Shown: positions 1 to 8,628 of the stretch, one piece after another
Position numbering within the stretch: the first letter of the stretch is position 1
How the letters are laid out: the number at the start of each line of letters is the position of its first letter
NCBI RefSeq assembly: GCF_014138625.1
Contig: NZ_JACJHY010000007.1
Span: 62,001-126,000, forward strand
DNA length: 64,000 nt
Reading direction: 5' to 3'
DNA from: Aminobacter ciceronei
Lineage (GTDB): Bacteria; Pseudomonadota; Alphaproteobacteria; Rhizobiales; Rhizobiaceae
The notes under the pieces: model-generated
Seen by the model: only the letters and a program-made list of their open reading frames with translations
What the model was told of the DNA's origin: nothing
Databases searched by the model: none
Position numbers and translations under genes: made by a program

Positions 1-1
1 G

Positions 2-82
2 GTGATGCCGGGCGGCGTCGCGCTGCCCGGCGCAGCAACGGGGACGGCGCGCAAGCCACCCCCCCTGCACGCCGGCAAATGA
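2..82 (+). CDS. 3' end of an unidentified upstream gene (partial)
   Basis: An open frame enters from the left edge and gives 26 codons rich in Pro, Gly and Ala before a TGA at 80-82. That stop touches the ribosome binding site of the formamidase gene, so the two would be transcribed together. Amide-transport ABC genes often precede formamidase in related bacteria, but nothing in this tail proves that identity, and the stretch could be non-coding. Confidence 0.35.
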   Translation: MMPGGVALPGAATGTARKPPPLHAGK

Positions 83-96
83 GGAGGAACAGCCGC

Positions 97-1323
97 ATGC
101 CACAGACAGTATTCTCAGTCGATCTGAACAAGGCGCCCGAAGACCATGCCATCAAGACGCACAACCGGTGGCATCCCGATATCCCGATGGTCGAGTATCT
201 CAAGCCTGGGCGCACCTACCGGGTGGAGTGCCATGACTGGACGGGAGGCCAGATCGGCAACAACAACAGCGCCAACGACGTCCGCGACGTCGACCTGACG
301 CGCGTCCATTATCTCAGCGGCCCGTTCGGCGTCGACGGCGCGGAACCCGGCGATTTGCTGGTCGTCGACATTCTTGATCTCGGCGCCAAGCCCGATTCGG
401 AATGGGGCTTCAACGGCCTGTTCGCCAAGGAAAATGGCGGCGGCTTCCTGACCGAGCACTATCCGGAGGCCAGCAAATCCTGCTGGGATTTCCACGGCAT
501 CTACACGACGTCGCGCCACATTCCTGGCGTGCGCTACCCCGGCATCATCCATCCCGGCCTGATCGGCTGCCTGCCGGACCACAAGCTGCTTGCCGAAGCC
601 AACCGGCGCGAAGCCGCGTTGGTGGCGACCGATCCGGCTCGAGTGCCGCCTCTGGCAGCCCTGCCATATGCCGACACGGCACTGATGGGACAGATGAAGG
701 GCGATGCTGCTCGGACGGCCGCAGCCGAAGCCTGGCGCACGGTGCCGCCGCGCGAACACGGTGGCAACTGCGACATTAAGAACCTGTCGCGCGGTTCGAA
801 GGTCTACTTCCCGGTCTATGTAAAGGGTGGCGGGCTCTCGATGGGAGACATCCACTTCTCGCAGGGCGACGGCGAAATCACCTTCTGCGGCGCCATTGAA
901 ATGGCTGGCTGGGTCGATATCAGCGTCGACGTCATCAAGGGCGGCATGGCGAAATACGGCGTCATCAACCCGATCTTCAAGCCGAGCCCGATCGACCCGC
1001 ATTTCGACGACTATCTCATCTTCGAGGGCATCTCGGTCGATGAGCACACCGGCGAGCAATATTACCTCGACGCTCACGTCGCCTATCGCCGGGCCTGCCT
1101 GAATGCCATCGAGTACCTCAAGAAATTCGGCTACTCGGGCGAACAGGCCTACATGATCCTCGGCACGGCACCGGTCGAGGGGCGCATCGCCGGCATCGTC
1201 GACATCCCCAACGTCTGCGCCACCCTGGCGATTCCTACGGCGATCTTCGACTTCGACATCAATCCCAATGCGCTCGGGCCCAAGAAGCAGGACTTCAAGG
1301 CCGACGTTGCCAAGACGAGCTGA
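97..1323 (+). CDS. fmdA: Formamidase (acetamidase/formamidase family)
   Basis: 408-residue cytosolic amidase that hydrolyses formamide to formate and ammonia. The sequence is full length for the family and carries its typical early block HDWTGGQIGNNNSANDV and the later GGGLSMGDIHFSQGDGE segment, followed by ITFCGAIEMAGW. I chose the ATG at 97 because an AGGAGG sits at 82-87 with good spacing; an in-frame ATG at 79 lies upstream of that site. The next two genes, an AmiS/UreI channel and an FmdB zinc-ribbon protein, complete the usual formamide-use unit. Family assignment is firm; substrate preference (formamide rather than short aliphatic amides) rests on the operon. Confidence 0.93.
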   Translation: MPQTVFSVDLNKAPEDHAIKTHNRWHPDIPMVEYLKPGRTYRVECHDWTGGQIGNNNSANDVRDVDLTRVHYLSGPFGVDGAEPGDLLVVDILDLGAKPDSEWGFNGLFAKENGGGFLTEHYPEASKSCWDFHGIYTTSRHIPGVRYPGIIHPGLIGCLPDHKLLAEANRREAALVATDPARVPPLAALPYADTALMGQMKGDAARTAAAEAWRTVPPREHGGNCDIKNLSRGSKVYFPVYVKGGGLSMGDIHFSQGDGEITFCGAIEMAGWVDISVDVIKGGMAKYGVINPIFKPSPIDPHFDDYLIFEGISVDEHTGEQYYLDAHVAYRRACLNAIEYLKKFGYSGEQAYMILGTAPVEGRIAGIVDIPNVCATLAIPTAIFDFDINPNALGPKKQDFKADVAKTS

Positions 1324-1393
1324 TCAGGCTGCACAACAACAATGAAGCGACGGTCAGGCCCGGTCCTGGCCGGCGCTCTCCTGGGAGGGATTC

Positions 1394-1906
1394 ATGCTGC
1401 TTGGATTTGCTTTGCTTTATGTCGGCGCCGTCCTGTTTCTGAACGGACTCTGGCTTCTCGGAAAGATCGAAGACCGGGAAATCGTCGTCATCAACGTGGT
1501 CTCGGGTGTCGTCACGCTGTGCGCGTCGCTCGCCTGGGCGTTCGGACCAGCTGCCGATGCTGCCTCGATCAAGGGGGCGGCGCTGACGATACTGTTTTCG
1601 GCGACCTATTTTTGGGTGGCCTATAACAGGGTGGTGAAGGTCGACGGACGCGGCCTCGGCTGGTTCAGCCTGTTCGTCGCCATCACCACCATCCCGGTCG
1701 CGGTGCAAGGACTTTCCACCGCCCAGACGTCGACCGATCTCTGGCTCGCGTCCAACTGGGTGATATGGGGCGTGCTGTGGTTCCTGTATTTCCTGCTGCT
1801 GGCGCTGCAGCGGCCGATCCTGCGGCTGACGGCGGTGGTCACGCTGCTTGCCGGCATCGTCACCGGCTGGCTGCCGGGCTTCCTGCTGCTCGACGGCAAG
1901 CTCTGA
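1394..1906 (+). CDS. amiS: AmiS/UreI-family amide or urea channel
   Basis: 170-residue inner-membrane protein with about six hydrophobic segments in alternation with very short loops, the layout of the AmiS/UreI family. Members are small channels that let urea or short amides cross the membrane. It starts 70 bp after fmdA on the same strand, so it probably imports formamide for that enzyme. The pattern FALLYVGAVLFLNGLWLLG at the N-terminus and the Trp-rich fifth segment (NWVIWGVLWFLYF) are typical. The specific substrate is inferred from position only. Confidence 0.88.
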   Translation: MLLGFALLYVGAVLFLNGLWLLGKIEDREIVVINVVSGVVTLCASLAWAFGPAADAASIKGAALTILFSATYFWVAYNRVVKVDGRGLGWFSLFVAITTIPVAVQGLSTAQTSTDLWLASNWVIWGVLWFLYFLLLALQRPILRLTAVVTLLAGIVTGWLPGFLLLDGKL

Positions 1907-2011
1907 CGCCGGCTTTTCCGGCCAGGCGTTGGCGCGCTTGGCCGCTTGCGGGCGGGCGAGGGCTGTTTTGCCCGCCATATCGTTTCAATGGATGCTTTCT
2001 GGAGGCTGGTC

Positions 2012-2311
2012 ATGCCGCTCTACAGTTATGTTTGCGACGATTGCGGACCGTTTGAAGAATGGGTGCCGATGCAGGACGCGCTTCGGGCGTGCGCCTGTCC
2101 GCAATGCGAGGAGCAAAGCAAGCGCGACGTGGCCGCACCACGCCTGAGCCTGATGAACGGCAAGTTGCGCCGCGCATTGGCCCGGTCGGAGGCCAGCGGC
2201 ACCGAACCAAAAGTGGTGAAGAAGGCGCATCTTGCCGGTTGTGGCTGCGCCTTGTGCAAGATCGGCAACAAGCCTGTGCCGACACGCAAGAAATGGTCGA
2301 TCGGCCACTAG
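2012..2311 (+). CDS. fmdB: FmdB-type zinc-ribbon protein
   Basis: 99-residue protein that begins MPLYSYVCDDCG, the FmdB/CxxC zinc-ribbon signature, with a second Cys pair at CPQC about 25 residues later. A further CxC-x2-C cluster (CGCALC) lies near the C-terminus. FmdB was named as a regulatory protein of formamidase expression in Methylophilus; its mechanism is unclear. GGAGG at 2001-2005 fixes the ATG at 2012, although the frame is open further upstream. It closes the fmdA-amiS-fmdB unit and converges on the protease gene 4 bp away. Confidence 0.85.
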   Translation: MPLYSYVCDDCGPFEEWVPMQDALRACACPQCEEQSKRDVAAPRLSLMNGKLRRALARSEASGTEPKVVKKAHLAGCGCALCKIGNKPVPTRKKWSIGH

Positions 2312-2315
2312 AGCC

Positions 2316-3017
2316 CTAGTCGCGCAGGATCATCCTGTCGCCGCGCACGTCGAAGCCCGACAGCGAGCCGATGAAGTTCATGCCGAGCAGGCTCTGCTCG
2401 AGCCCCTGGTCGGCGACGAGCATCGGCAGGTTTCTGCGTTCGATGGAGCCGAGTTGGACGCTCGCCGCAGTGACCCGTGCCGCATGCGCAATGCCGTTGG
2501 CAGTCGAGACCGGTACGGTAAAGCTCAGGCTTTCGAGATCGAAGCCGGCGCGGCGGGCATCGGCCACGGTCAGGACGGTGGTTGTGGCGCCCGTGTCGAC
2601 CATGACATCAATGGTCTGGCCGTTGACCTGCATGCGCGCGCCGAAATGTCCGTTGGTCAGTTTGTCCAGGGTGACGGTCGCGCGGCCATCGCCATCCAGC
2701 GCCGACATCGGGCTTCCCGGCACGAGGCCGGCGGTGACACGGCTGGCGACGTCCTGCAGTTCGTAGCGGTACTGATAGCCGGCGACAAACACCAGAACGA
2801 TCACCACCCACATTGCCAGGCCGCGCACCGTGTCGCCGAAGCGCGTGCCATGGCGCAGGACGCCAGCGCCGATGACCAGCAGCAGCGCGCCAGCGTAGAT
2901 CAACTGGCCGAAGCTGTCATTGTTGAGGCCGAGCGTTTCGCCCGACGAATGGTTGAGCAGCAAGAGCAGCAGCCCGCCGCCGAGCACGGCAATGACGACC
3001 CAGTAAAGCCGGCTCAT
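2316..3017 (-). CDS. TIGR02281-type clan AA aspartic protease, membrane anchored
   Basis: 233-residue protein. The N-terminal 90 residues hold about three hydrophobic segments, and the C-terminal part is a retroviral-like single-lobe aspartic protease with the active-site motif VDTGATTTVL and a second conserved stretch QSLLGMNFIGSL. Such enzymes act as dimers, because each chain supplies one catalytic Asp. It lies 15 bp downstream of a DUF1289 gene and is probably co-transcribed with it, a pairing common in rhizobia. The substrate is unknown. The protease domain probably faces the periplasm, which I infer from the membrane segments. Confidence 0.85.
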   Translation of the reverse strand: MSRLYWVVIAVLGGGLLLLLLNHSSGETLGLNNDSFGQLIYAGALLLVIGAGVLRHGTRFGDTVRGLAMWVVIVLVFVAGYQYRYELQDVASRVTAGLVPGSPMSALDGDGRATVTLDKLTNGHFGARMQVNGQTIDVMVDTGATTTVLTVADARRAGFDLESLSFTVPVSTANGIAHAARVTAASVQLGSIERRNLPMLVADQGLEQSLLGMNFIGSLSGFDVRGDRMILRD

Positions 3018-3032
3018 CTCTGTCTGGTATCC

Positions 3033-3287
3033 TTAGCTGGACGCATTTTCTCGCGCCATCCGCGCGCGGCGCGTTTCGCGGCGCGGCTTGCGCTCGATGG
3101 TCTCGAGACGGGCGGGCAAGGTGGCCATGACGGCGCGGCGCGTCTCCGGCGTCATCTTGTACCAGGCGCCAACCTCGTCGCGGGTACGGCCGCAACCGAA
3201 GCAATAGCCCGTCGCATCGTCAATCGAGCACAGCATGATGCAAGGGGTTTCTATTGCCGTCATCGTGTCGTCCATGGGGCCTCGCAC
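3033..3287 (-). CDS. DUF1289 small Cys-motif protein
   Basis: 84-residue protein with the DUF1289 pattern: TPCIMLCSID, then CFGCGRTRDEVGAW, then a basic C-terminal tail rich in Arg. The four Cys residues (CxxxC and CxxC) suggest a bound metal, probably zinc, but the family has no known function. Several in-frame ATGs lie near the start (codons 1, 5 and 9); the conserved part begins at about residue 12, so the exact start is uncertain. It is divergent from cobT and leads into the aspartic protease gene. Confidence 0.8.
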   Translation of the reverse strand: MRGPMDDTMTAIETPCIMLCSIDDATGYCFGCGRTRDEVGAWYKMTPETRRAVMATLPARLETIERKPRRETRRARMARENASS

Positions 3288-3449
3288 CGATGTTTAGCAC
3301 CGGCCCGCCACAGATGATGTAGCCTGCGCGTCATTGCAAGCGCTATCCCGCGACGTCACGTCTCGCCGCCTGGATGCGATCTCGCGATTGTTTTCGCTCG
3401 TCGAGGCGGCTATGCCGCGCATGACCATGACGAACGGCAGGCAGCACCC

Positions 3450-4445
3450 ATGACCAGCGCTTCCCCCTTTGACGATTTCCGCAACCTGTTTGCGCATCTG
3501 CCCGAGGGCGATGTCGCCCAGGCAGGCAAGGTCTGGGCGCTGTTTGCCAAGACAGACAAGCCGAAAGGCTCGCTCGGCCGCATCGAGGACATCGCGGCCT
3601 GGCTGGCGCGCTGGACGGGCCGCGCGCCACCCTCGGTGCTCAAGCCTATGGTCGCGATCTTTGCCGGCAATCACGGTGTCGCCGCACAGGGCGTGTCGCC
3701 GCGAGCCATGGAAGCGACGGCCCAGCGCGTCGAGCTGTGCGCTGCCGGCGGTGCTGCGATCAACCAGATCTGCCTTGCTAACGATCTCGGGCTGAAGGTG
3801 CTCGACCTGGCGCTGCACCTGCCGACATCGGACATCACCGTCGAGCCGGCGCTGGACGAACGTGGCTGCGCCGCCACCATGGCTTTCGGCATGGAGGCGA
3901 TTGCCGGCGGCAGCGATCTGTTCTGCATCGGTGACCTCGGCGTTGCCAACACGACGGTTGCCGCGGCCCTTTGCGCGGCATTGTTCGGCGGCAAGGGCGC
4001 CGACTGGGTCGGGCCGGGTTCCGGTGCCGATGCCGCCATGCAGGCGCGCAAGGCCGAAATGGTCGACCGCGCGCTGGCGCTGCATGGCCCTCACATCAAG
4101 GACCCGTTCGATGCTTTGCGTCGGGTCGGCGGGCGTGAATTCGCGGCCATTGCCGGTGCCATCCTTGCGGCACGCATGGAAAAGATGCCGGTGTTGCTCG
4201 ACGGCTTCGCCACGACCGCTGCCGCCGCCGTGCTTTACGCCGTCGACCGGACGGCGCTCGACCATTGCATGTTTTCGCATGTCTCGACCGAGCCGGGCCA
4301 TGCCCGCCTGCTGGCCAAGCTCGGCGCGCGGCCCTTGCTCGGGCTTGGCATCGACCATGGCGAGGCGGTTGGTGCGGGGCTTGCCGCAGGCCTGGTCAGG
4401 ACGGCGGCGCAGATCAGCTCGGGAATGGCAGCGGCTATCCGCTGA
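3450..4445 (+). CDS. cobT: Nicotinate-nucleotide--dimethylbenzimidazole phosphoribosyltransferase
   Basis: 331-residue CobT makes alpha-ribazole phosphate from nicotinate mononucleotide and dimethylbenzimidazole, the activation of the lower ligand of cobalamin. KPKGSLGRIEDIA near residue 35 is the family's substrate-binding signature. The Gly-rich segment GDLGVANTT and the late HGEAVGAG stretch, which should carry the catalytic Glu, are also present. Length is normal. No other cob gene is adjacent, and I saw no cobalamin riboswitch in the 160 bp upstream. It converges on the histidine kinase across a palindromic repeat. Confidence 0.94.
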   Translation: MTSASPFDDFRNLFAHLPEGDVAQAGKVWALFAKTDKPKGSLGRIEDIAAWLARWTGRAPPSVLKPMVAIFAGNHGVAAQGVSPRAMEATAQRVELCAAGGAAINQICLANDLGLKVLDLALHLPTSDITVEPALDERGCAATMAFGMEAIAGGSDLFCIGDLGVANTTVAAALCAALFGGKGADWVGPGSGADAAMQARKAEMVDRALALHGPHIKDPFDALRRVGGREFAAIAGAILAARMEKMPVLLDGFATTAAAAVLYAVDRTALDHCMFSHVSTEPGHARLLAKLGARPLLGLGIDHGEAVGAGLAAGLVRTAAQISSGMAAAIR

Positions 4446-4453
4446 TATCACCC

Positions 4454-4541
4454 ATTTCCACGTTCTTCGAACAGCGCTCCAGCTTCTGGGTCCGCGCGAT
4501 TCCCCAGGGAAACCCGCTTCCCACTTTCCCTGAATTGCCCT
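4454..4541. repeat. Dispersed extragenic palindrome between two convergent genes
   Basis: Read on the minus strand, the stretch contains AGGGAAA and TTTCCCT as inverted arms around a 12-base loop, flanked by near-complementary GCAATTC and GAATCGC. A shorter GTTC-TTC-GAAC hairpin adjoins it. The whole resembles an interspersed repeat I know from Mesorhizobium and Rhizobium intergenic regions. Its place between the 3' ends of cobT and the kinase gene would let it act as a two-way transcript end. Family membership rests on memory of the motif. Confidence 0.6.
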
Positions 4542-6054
4542 AGCGGCGGCCGCCGGTGCTGCGCGCCAGCGAAGGCAGGTCGTCGATGACCCGGGCCGGC
4601 GGGAAGACCGCGATGGCCTCGGTGCCTTCGCGCAGCTTCGAGCGCAATTCGAACTCGCCGCCATGCAAGGCAAGCAGGCCCTGGACGATGGGCAGGCCAA
4701 GGCCGGTTCCCTGTTCCGCGCTCTTGATGGCGATCGAGCCCTGGCCGAAAGCCGAAAGCACGACGGGGATTTCGTCGGCGGGAATGCCCGGGCCCCTGTC
4801 CTTGACCGAGATGTACTGACCGCCACCGGCGGTCCAGCCGACGCGGACGCGGATTTCGCTGCCCGTCGGCGAGAATTTGATTGCGTTGGACAGAAGGTTG
4901 AGCGTGATCTGTCGGATGGCGCGTTCGTCGCCGAGCAGGCGCGGCAGCGTCGGCTCGAACTGCTCGACGATCTTGAGATCCTTGTTGCGTGCCTTGAGCT
5001 CCATCATGTGGCAGCAATCCTCGACCACCTGGAGCAGCATCAGCGGCTCTTCGTTGAGCTGATAGCGGCCGGCCTCGATGCGCGACAGGTCGAGGATCTC
5101 GTTGATGAGGTCGAGCAGGTGTTGGCCCGACTGGTGGATGTCGCGGGAATATTCGCGATAGGTCGGGCTGTTGATCGGCCCGAGCACTTCGCCGGCCATC
5201 ACTTCCGAAAAGCCGAGGATGGCATTGAGTGGCGTGCGCAGCTCATGGCTCATCGTGGCCAGGAATCGCGACTTGGCGAGATTGGCGTCTTCGGCGCGGC
5301 GGCGGGCCTCGTCCGACATCGATTTTGCCGTCTCCAGTTCGGCAATCAGCGCGTCCATTTCGGACCGGGCGGCCATCAGCAGCAGCGCTGACCGCTTCTT
5401 GATGCCGGCAACGAGCGAAAAGAAGGGCAAGGCAGCGACCAGCAGCGCGACCATGATGATGCCAAGCGGCTCGGACAGGTTGACGCCGAAGGCGGCATAG
5501 GCGGCGACGGGAACGACGAAAGTTGCGGCCAGTGCGCCGCGCAGCGACGACGCGACGATTGCGGTCGCGGCCATGGCGACGAGCAGGAATACGCCTTTGA
5601 CGACCGACAGCAGGCCGGGTTCGCAAGCCGCACAGGTCATGGCGGCGAGATAGGCCCAGGCGAGGCCGGTGACGAAATGGCCAATGAAGAAATTGCGCCG
5701 GATGGCCGACGGCGTCATCGCCGCAGGCGCTGCCTCGTCGGCGCGGCGGGCAAGCAAGGCCAACCCGACATAACCCATCATCGCGACCAGCGACCATTTG
5801 AGGATGGCATCGTCAGCGCCGAGCAAGAACCCGATGCCGGCGAAGATGACGACGAGAAGCGGCAGGGTTGCAGAATTGGCCCTGATCGAACGAGCGTGCA
5901 GCTTCAGCAGTTCGCGGTCGAAAGCCAGGCCGCCCGGCTGCTGGGCCAATTGATCGCGTGTCTTGCGCACAGCACGAGCGACATCGCTGTTGCGATGGCG
6001 TTTCCTGCGGTCCACAATGATCTTGTCCGCCGTGTTAGAGCGTTGCAACGGCAT
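4540..6054 (-). CDS. Membrane sensor histidine kinase, PleC/DivJ/PdhS-like
   Basis: 504-residue kinase. About six hydrophobic segments between residues 62 and 217 form a sensor membrane domain without a large periplasmic loop. A linker coiled coil (about 225-262) leads to the HisKA domain, whose phospho-acceptor is His270 in SHELRTPLNAILGFSEVM. The ATPase domain has the N box around Asn390, a DRGPGIP box at 419-425 and GTGLGL at 449-454. The H-box wording matches kinases that act on the cell-cycle regulator DivK in alphaproteobacteria. No response regulator is adjacent, as usual for that group. Partner and signal are inferred. Confidence 0.88.
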   Translation of the reverse strand: MPLQRSNTADKIIVDRRKRHRNSDVARAVRKTRDQLAQQPGGLAFDRELLKLHARSIRANSATLPLLVVIFAGIGFLLGADDAILKWSLVAMMGYVGLALLARRADEAAPAAMTPSAIRRNFFIGHFVTGLAWAYLAAMTCAACEPGLLSVVKGVFLLVAMAATAIVASSLRGALAATFVVPVAAYAAFGVNLSEPLGIIMVALLVAALPFFSLVAGIKKRSALLLMAARSEMDALIAELETAKSMSDEARRRAEDANLAKSRFLATMSHELRTPLNAILGFSEVMAGEVLGPINSPTYREYSRDIHQSGQHLLDLINEILDLSRIEAGRYQLNEEPLMLLQVVEDCCHMMELKARNKDLKIVEQFEPTLPRLLGDERAIRQITLNLLSNAIKFSPTGSEIRVRVGWTAGGGQYISVKDRGPGIPADEIPVVLSAFGQGSIAIKSAEQGTGLGLPIVQGLLALHGGEFELRSKLREGTEAIAVFPPARVIDDLPSLARSTGGRR

Positions 6055-6131
6055 GTGATAATTCAGTTTTCGCGCGCGCTTTTCTTCAAGTCCGCACGCT
6101 ACGTCCGAATGATTAAGGGATTGTTTGCCAT

Positions 6132-6749
6132 ATGAGCCGTTCGTGGTCGGGCAGGCCGCGGCAGCGGTATTTCAGGCGCCCGCGCAGTCGTTGGCGCAAG
6201 ATTCTCGACTATGCGCTGGCGTTTGCCGTCCTCGGGCTGCTGATCCTGGTTTCGGCGCGCCTCGACCGGGTGGAAACGCGCAGGACGGAAGGGGTCGCCG
6301 TCGTCAATGACGGTGATTCGATCACGCTCGGCGGCGAGCGCATCCGCCTGCGCGGCATCGATGCGCCGGAATATTCCCAGATTTGCCGCAAGGACGGCGC
6401 TGACTATCCCTGCGGCCGGCGTTCGCGCGAGGCGCTGTCGAAGCTGGTCAGTGGGCGCCAGGTGCGTTGCGCCGGCTGGGAGCGCGACCGTTACGGCCGA
6501 CTGCTTGGCGAGTGCACGGCTGCCGGCGCCGATCTCAACCGTTCGCAGGTGGAGGCCGGCTGGGCCGTTGCCTATGGTGGCTATGAAGCGGAGGAAGCGG
6601 CCGCGCGGCTTGGCCGAAAGGGCCTGTGGGCCGGCGACTTCGACCGTCCGCGCGATTGGCGCACCATGCATGGCGATATGGCTGAAATCGAGCATGGCAG
6701 CTATGGGCGCATGCTCAACTGGCTGCGGGAAATCTTTCGATTCTCGTAG
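6132..6749 (+). CDS. Staphylococcal-nuclease-like protein, membrane anchored
   Basis: 205 residues with a basic N-terminus and one hydrophobic segment at about 30-42 (ALAFAVLGLLILV), likely a signal anchor. The rest is an SNase/OB-fold domain. The catalytic set is visible: RLRGIDAPE supplies Arg, Asp and Glu, and DRYGRLLG supplies the second Arg. Two Cys pairs (QIC, YPC, RCA, GEC) may form disulfides, which agrees with a periplasmic location. Likely role: calcium-dependent cleavage of extracellular or periplasmic nucleic acid. The C-terminal 30 residues have no known motif. Confidence 0.85.
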   Translation: MSRSWSGRPRQRYFRRPRSRWRKILDYALAFAVLGLLILVSARLDRVETRRTEGVAVVNDGDSITLGGERIRLRGIDAPEYSQICRKDGADYPCGRRSREALSKLVSGRQVRCAGWERDRYGRLLGECTAAGADLNRSQVEAGWAVAYGGYEAEEAAARLGRKGLWAGDFDRPRDWRTMHGDMAEIEHGSYGRMLNWLREIFRFS

Positions 6750-6796
6750 CTTGCGGCTTATGCTTGCAAGATCGGTACAAGTCTGAGGAGGCAGAA

Positions 6797-7408
6797 ATGA
6801 AGCTGTTTGACGGGGGAAGGGCGCCGAATCCGAGGCGCGTGCGCGTGTTCCTGGCCGAAAAAGGCATTGATGTGCCCAAGGTATCAGTCGACATGGGGGC
6901 GATGGAGCACAAGAGAGCTGATGTTTCCTCGCGTAATCCGCTGCAGCGACTGCCGGTACTCGAGCTCGACGACGGCACGATCCTCACCGAAACGGTCGCC
7001 ATCTGCCGCTATTTCGAGGAGCTTCATCCCGAGCCCGCCTTGTTCGGCAACAGTGCGCTCGGCAAGGCCAGGGTCGAGATGTGGCAAAGGCGGATCGAGC
7101 AGAATCTGTTCCAGCCGGTGGCCTTCGCCTTCCGCCATACCCATCCGGCGATGAAGGAGTGGGAAATCCCCCAGGTGCCGGAATGGGGCGAGGTCAACCG
7201 GCCGAAGGCCATCGAGTTCCTGGCCTTTCTCGACAAGGAACTCGCCGCGCGCGAATTCGCCGCCGGGGACGACTATTCCATCGCCGACATCACCGGATTG
7301 TGCGCCATCGACTTCATGAAGCCGGCGAAGATCGTGATGCCGGAGGCGTTTACCAACGTGCAGCGCTGGTATCGCGCGCTGGCGGCACGCCCGAGCGCTG
7401 CCGCCTGA
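6797..7408 (+). CDS. Glutathione S-transferase family protein
   Basis: 203-residue cytosolic GST. The N-terminal thioredoxin fold reads MKLFDGGRAPNPRRVRVFL with the conserved cis-Pro region RLPVLELDDGTILTETVAI; an all-alpha C-terminal domain follows, ending in the N-capping box DYSIADITG. GAGGAG at 6785-6790 sets the ATG at 6797. The uracil-DNA glycosylase gene begins 2 bp after its stop, so both are probably translated from one mRNA. Substrate cannot be told from sequence. Confidence 0.9.
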   Translation: MKLFDGGRAPNPRRVRVFLAEKGIDVPKVSVDMGAMEHKRADVSSRNPLQRLPVLELDDGTILTETVAICRYFEELHPEPALFGNSALGKARVEMWQRRIEQNLFQPVAFAFRHTHPAMKEWEIPQVPEWGEVNRPKAIEFLAFLDKELAAREFAAGDDYSIADITGLCAIDFMKPAKIVMPEAFTNVQRWYRALAARPSAAA

Positions 7409-7410
7409 TC

Positions 7411-8034
7411 ATGTCGGCCGAACTCGACAGCCTCGTCGCCGAGATCAAGGCTTGCCGCATCTGCGTCGAGCAACCACTGGGCAAGTCCTTGCCGCATGAG
7501 CCGCGGCCGGTGGTGGTGCCGTCTTCCACTGCGCGCATCCTGATTGCCGGGCAGGCGCCGGGCACCAGGGTGCATCTGAGCGGAGCGCCTTTCACCGACG
7601 CATCAGGCGACCGGCTGCGCGATTGGCTGGGTGTGCCGTCGGAGACCTTTTATGACCCGGACGCCTTTGCCATCGTGCCGATGGGCTTTTGCTTCCCGGG
7701 CCAGGACGCCAAGGGCGGTGATCTGCCGCCGCGACGGGAATGCGCAATGGCCTGGCGTGCCCGGCTGATGAAGCTGATGCCGCAGATCGATCTCGTGCTG
7801 ACGATCGGTCAGTACGCGCAGCGCTGGCACATGGGCGCGGCGCGCGCGGCGTCCTTGACCGACACCGTCGCCGACTGGCGGGCTGTCTGGGCGCGTTCGT
7901 CTTCGCCGCATGTGCTGCCTTTGCCGCATCCGTCCTGGCGCAACACCGGCTGGATCAAGCGGAATCCCTGGTTCGAAATGGAATTGCTGCCTTTTCTCAA
8001 GGCGGAAATCCAACGTCGCCTTTCCCAAGTGTAG
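7411..8034 (+). CDS. Uracil-DNA glycosylase family protein (COG1573 type)
   Basis: 207-residue member of the family 4/5-like uracil-DNA glycosylases. Motif A reads GQAPGTRVH, followed by SGAPFTDASGDRLRDWLG, and motif B is HPSWRN near the C-terminus. Classical family 4 enzymes hold a 4Fe-4S cluster with four spaced Cys; here only CRIC near residue 13 and a few single Cys remain, so a cluster is doubtful. It follows the GST gene by 2 bp. Role: removal of uracil or another deaminated base from DNA. Confidence 0.85.
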   Translation: MSAELDSLVAEIKACRICVEQPLGKSLPHEPRPVVVPSSTARILIAGQAPGTRVHLSGAPFTDASGDRLRDWLGVPSETFYDPDAFAIVPMGFCFPGQDAKGGDLPPRRECAMAWRARLMKLMPQIDLVLTIGQYAQRWHMGAARAASLTDTVADWRAVWARSSSPHVLPLPHPSWRNTGWIKRNPWFEMELLPFLKAEIQRRLSQV

Positions 8035-8136
8035 TGGAATTCGATACCGAAGATACAGGGTGTGCGGAGAATTCCTTTCTTGTATGATGGCCTAAATGAC
8101 AGGATTATGGCGAACCTTTTCTAACGGAGCCCAGAT

Positions 8137-8628
8137 ATGGACCGCCTTGACCGGAAAATCCTCCGCCTCCTCCAGGAGGACGCGACCTTGGCCGTGGCCG
8201 ACGTCGCCAAGAAAGTCGGCTTGTCCACCACACCGTGCTGGCGCCGCATCCAGAAGCTCGAGGAAGAGGGCGTCATCAAGCGCCGCGTGGCGCTGCTCGA
8301 TCCTGAAAAGATCAATGCGCGCGTGACCGTGTTCGTGGCGATCCGCACCAATTCGCACAGCCATGAATGGCTGCGCCGCTTCTCCGAGGTGATCCAGGAG
8401 TTTCCTGAAGTGATCGAGTTCTACCGCATGAGCGGCGACGTCGATTACCTCCTGCGTGTCGTGGTGCCCGATATCGGCGCCTATGACGCCTTCTACAAGC
8501 GGCTGATCGCCAAGATCGAGATCCGCGACGTGTCGTCGTCCTTCGCCATGGAGCAGATCAAGTACACGACCGAAATGCCGCTCGATTACATGATCCTCGA
8601 CAAGGAGAGCGGCGCGTCGGCGGCTTGA
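8137..8628 (+). CDS. Lrp/AsnC-family transcriptional regulator
   Basis: 163 residues: an N-terminal winged helix-turn-helix (DRLDRKILRLLQEDATLAV, then VAKKVGLSTTPCWRRIQKL) and a C-terminal RAM ligand-binding domain ending around residue 150. These proteins form octamers and respond to amino acids. It stands alone in a 100-bp-flanked unit, and neighbours on both sides are DNA repair genes, so its target is unknown; self-regulation is likely for the family. Confidence 0.92.
   Translation: MDRLDRKILRLLQEDATLAVADVAKKVGLSTTPCWRRIQKLEEEGVIKRRVALLDPEKINARVTVFVAIRTNSHSHEWLRRFSEVIQEFPEVIEFYRMSGDVDYLLRVVVPDIGAYDAFYKRLIAKIEIRDVSSSFAMEQIKYTTEMPLDYMILDKESGASAA

Noticed and set aside
3288-3449. Cobalamin riboswitch upstream of cobT
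   Set aside because: The 160 bp spacer lacks the conserved B12-box wording and is too short for the full element.
3294-4826. Minus-strand 510-codon open frame across cobT
   Set aside because: Covers cobT antisense and the palindromic repeat; no protein family pattern.
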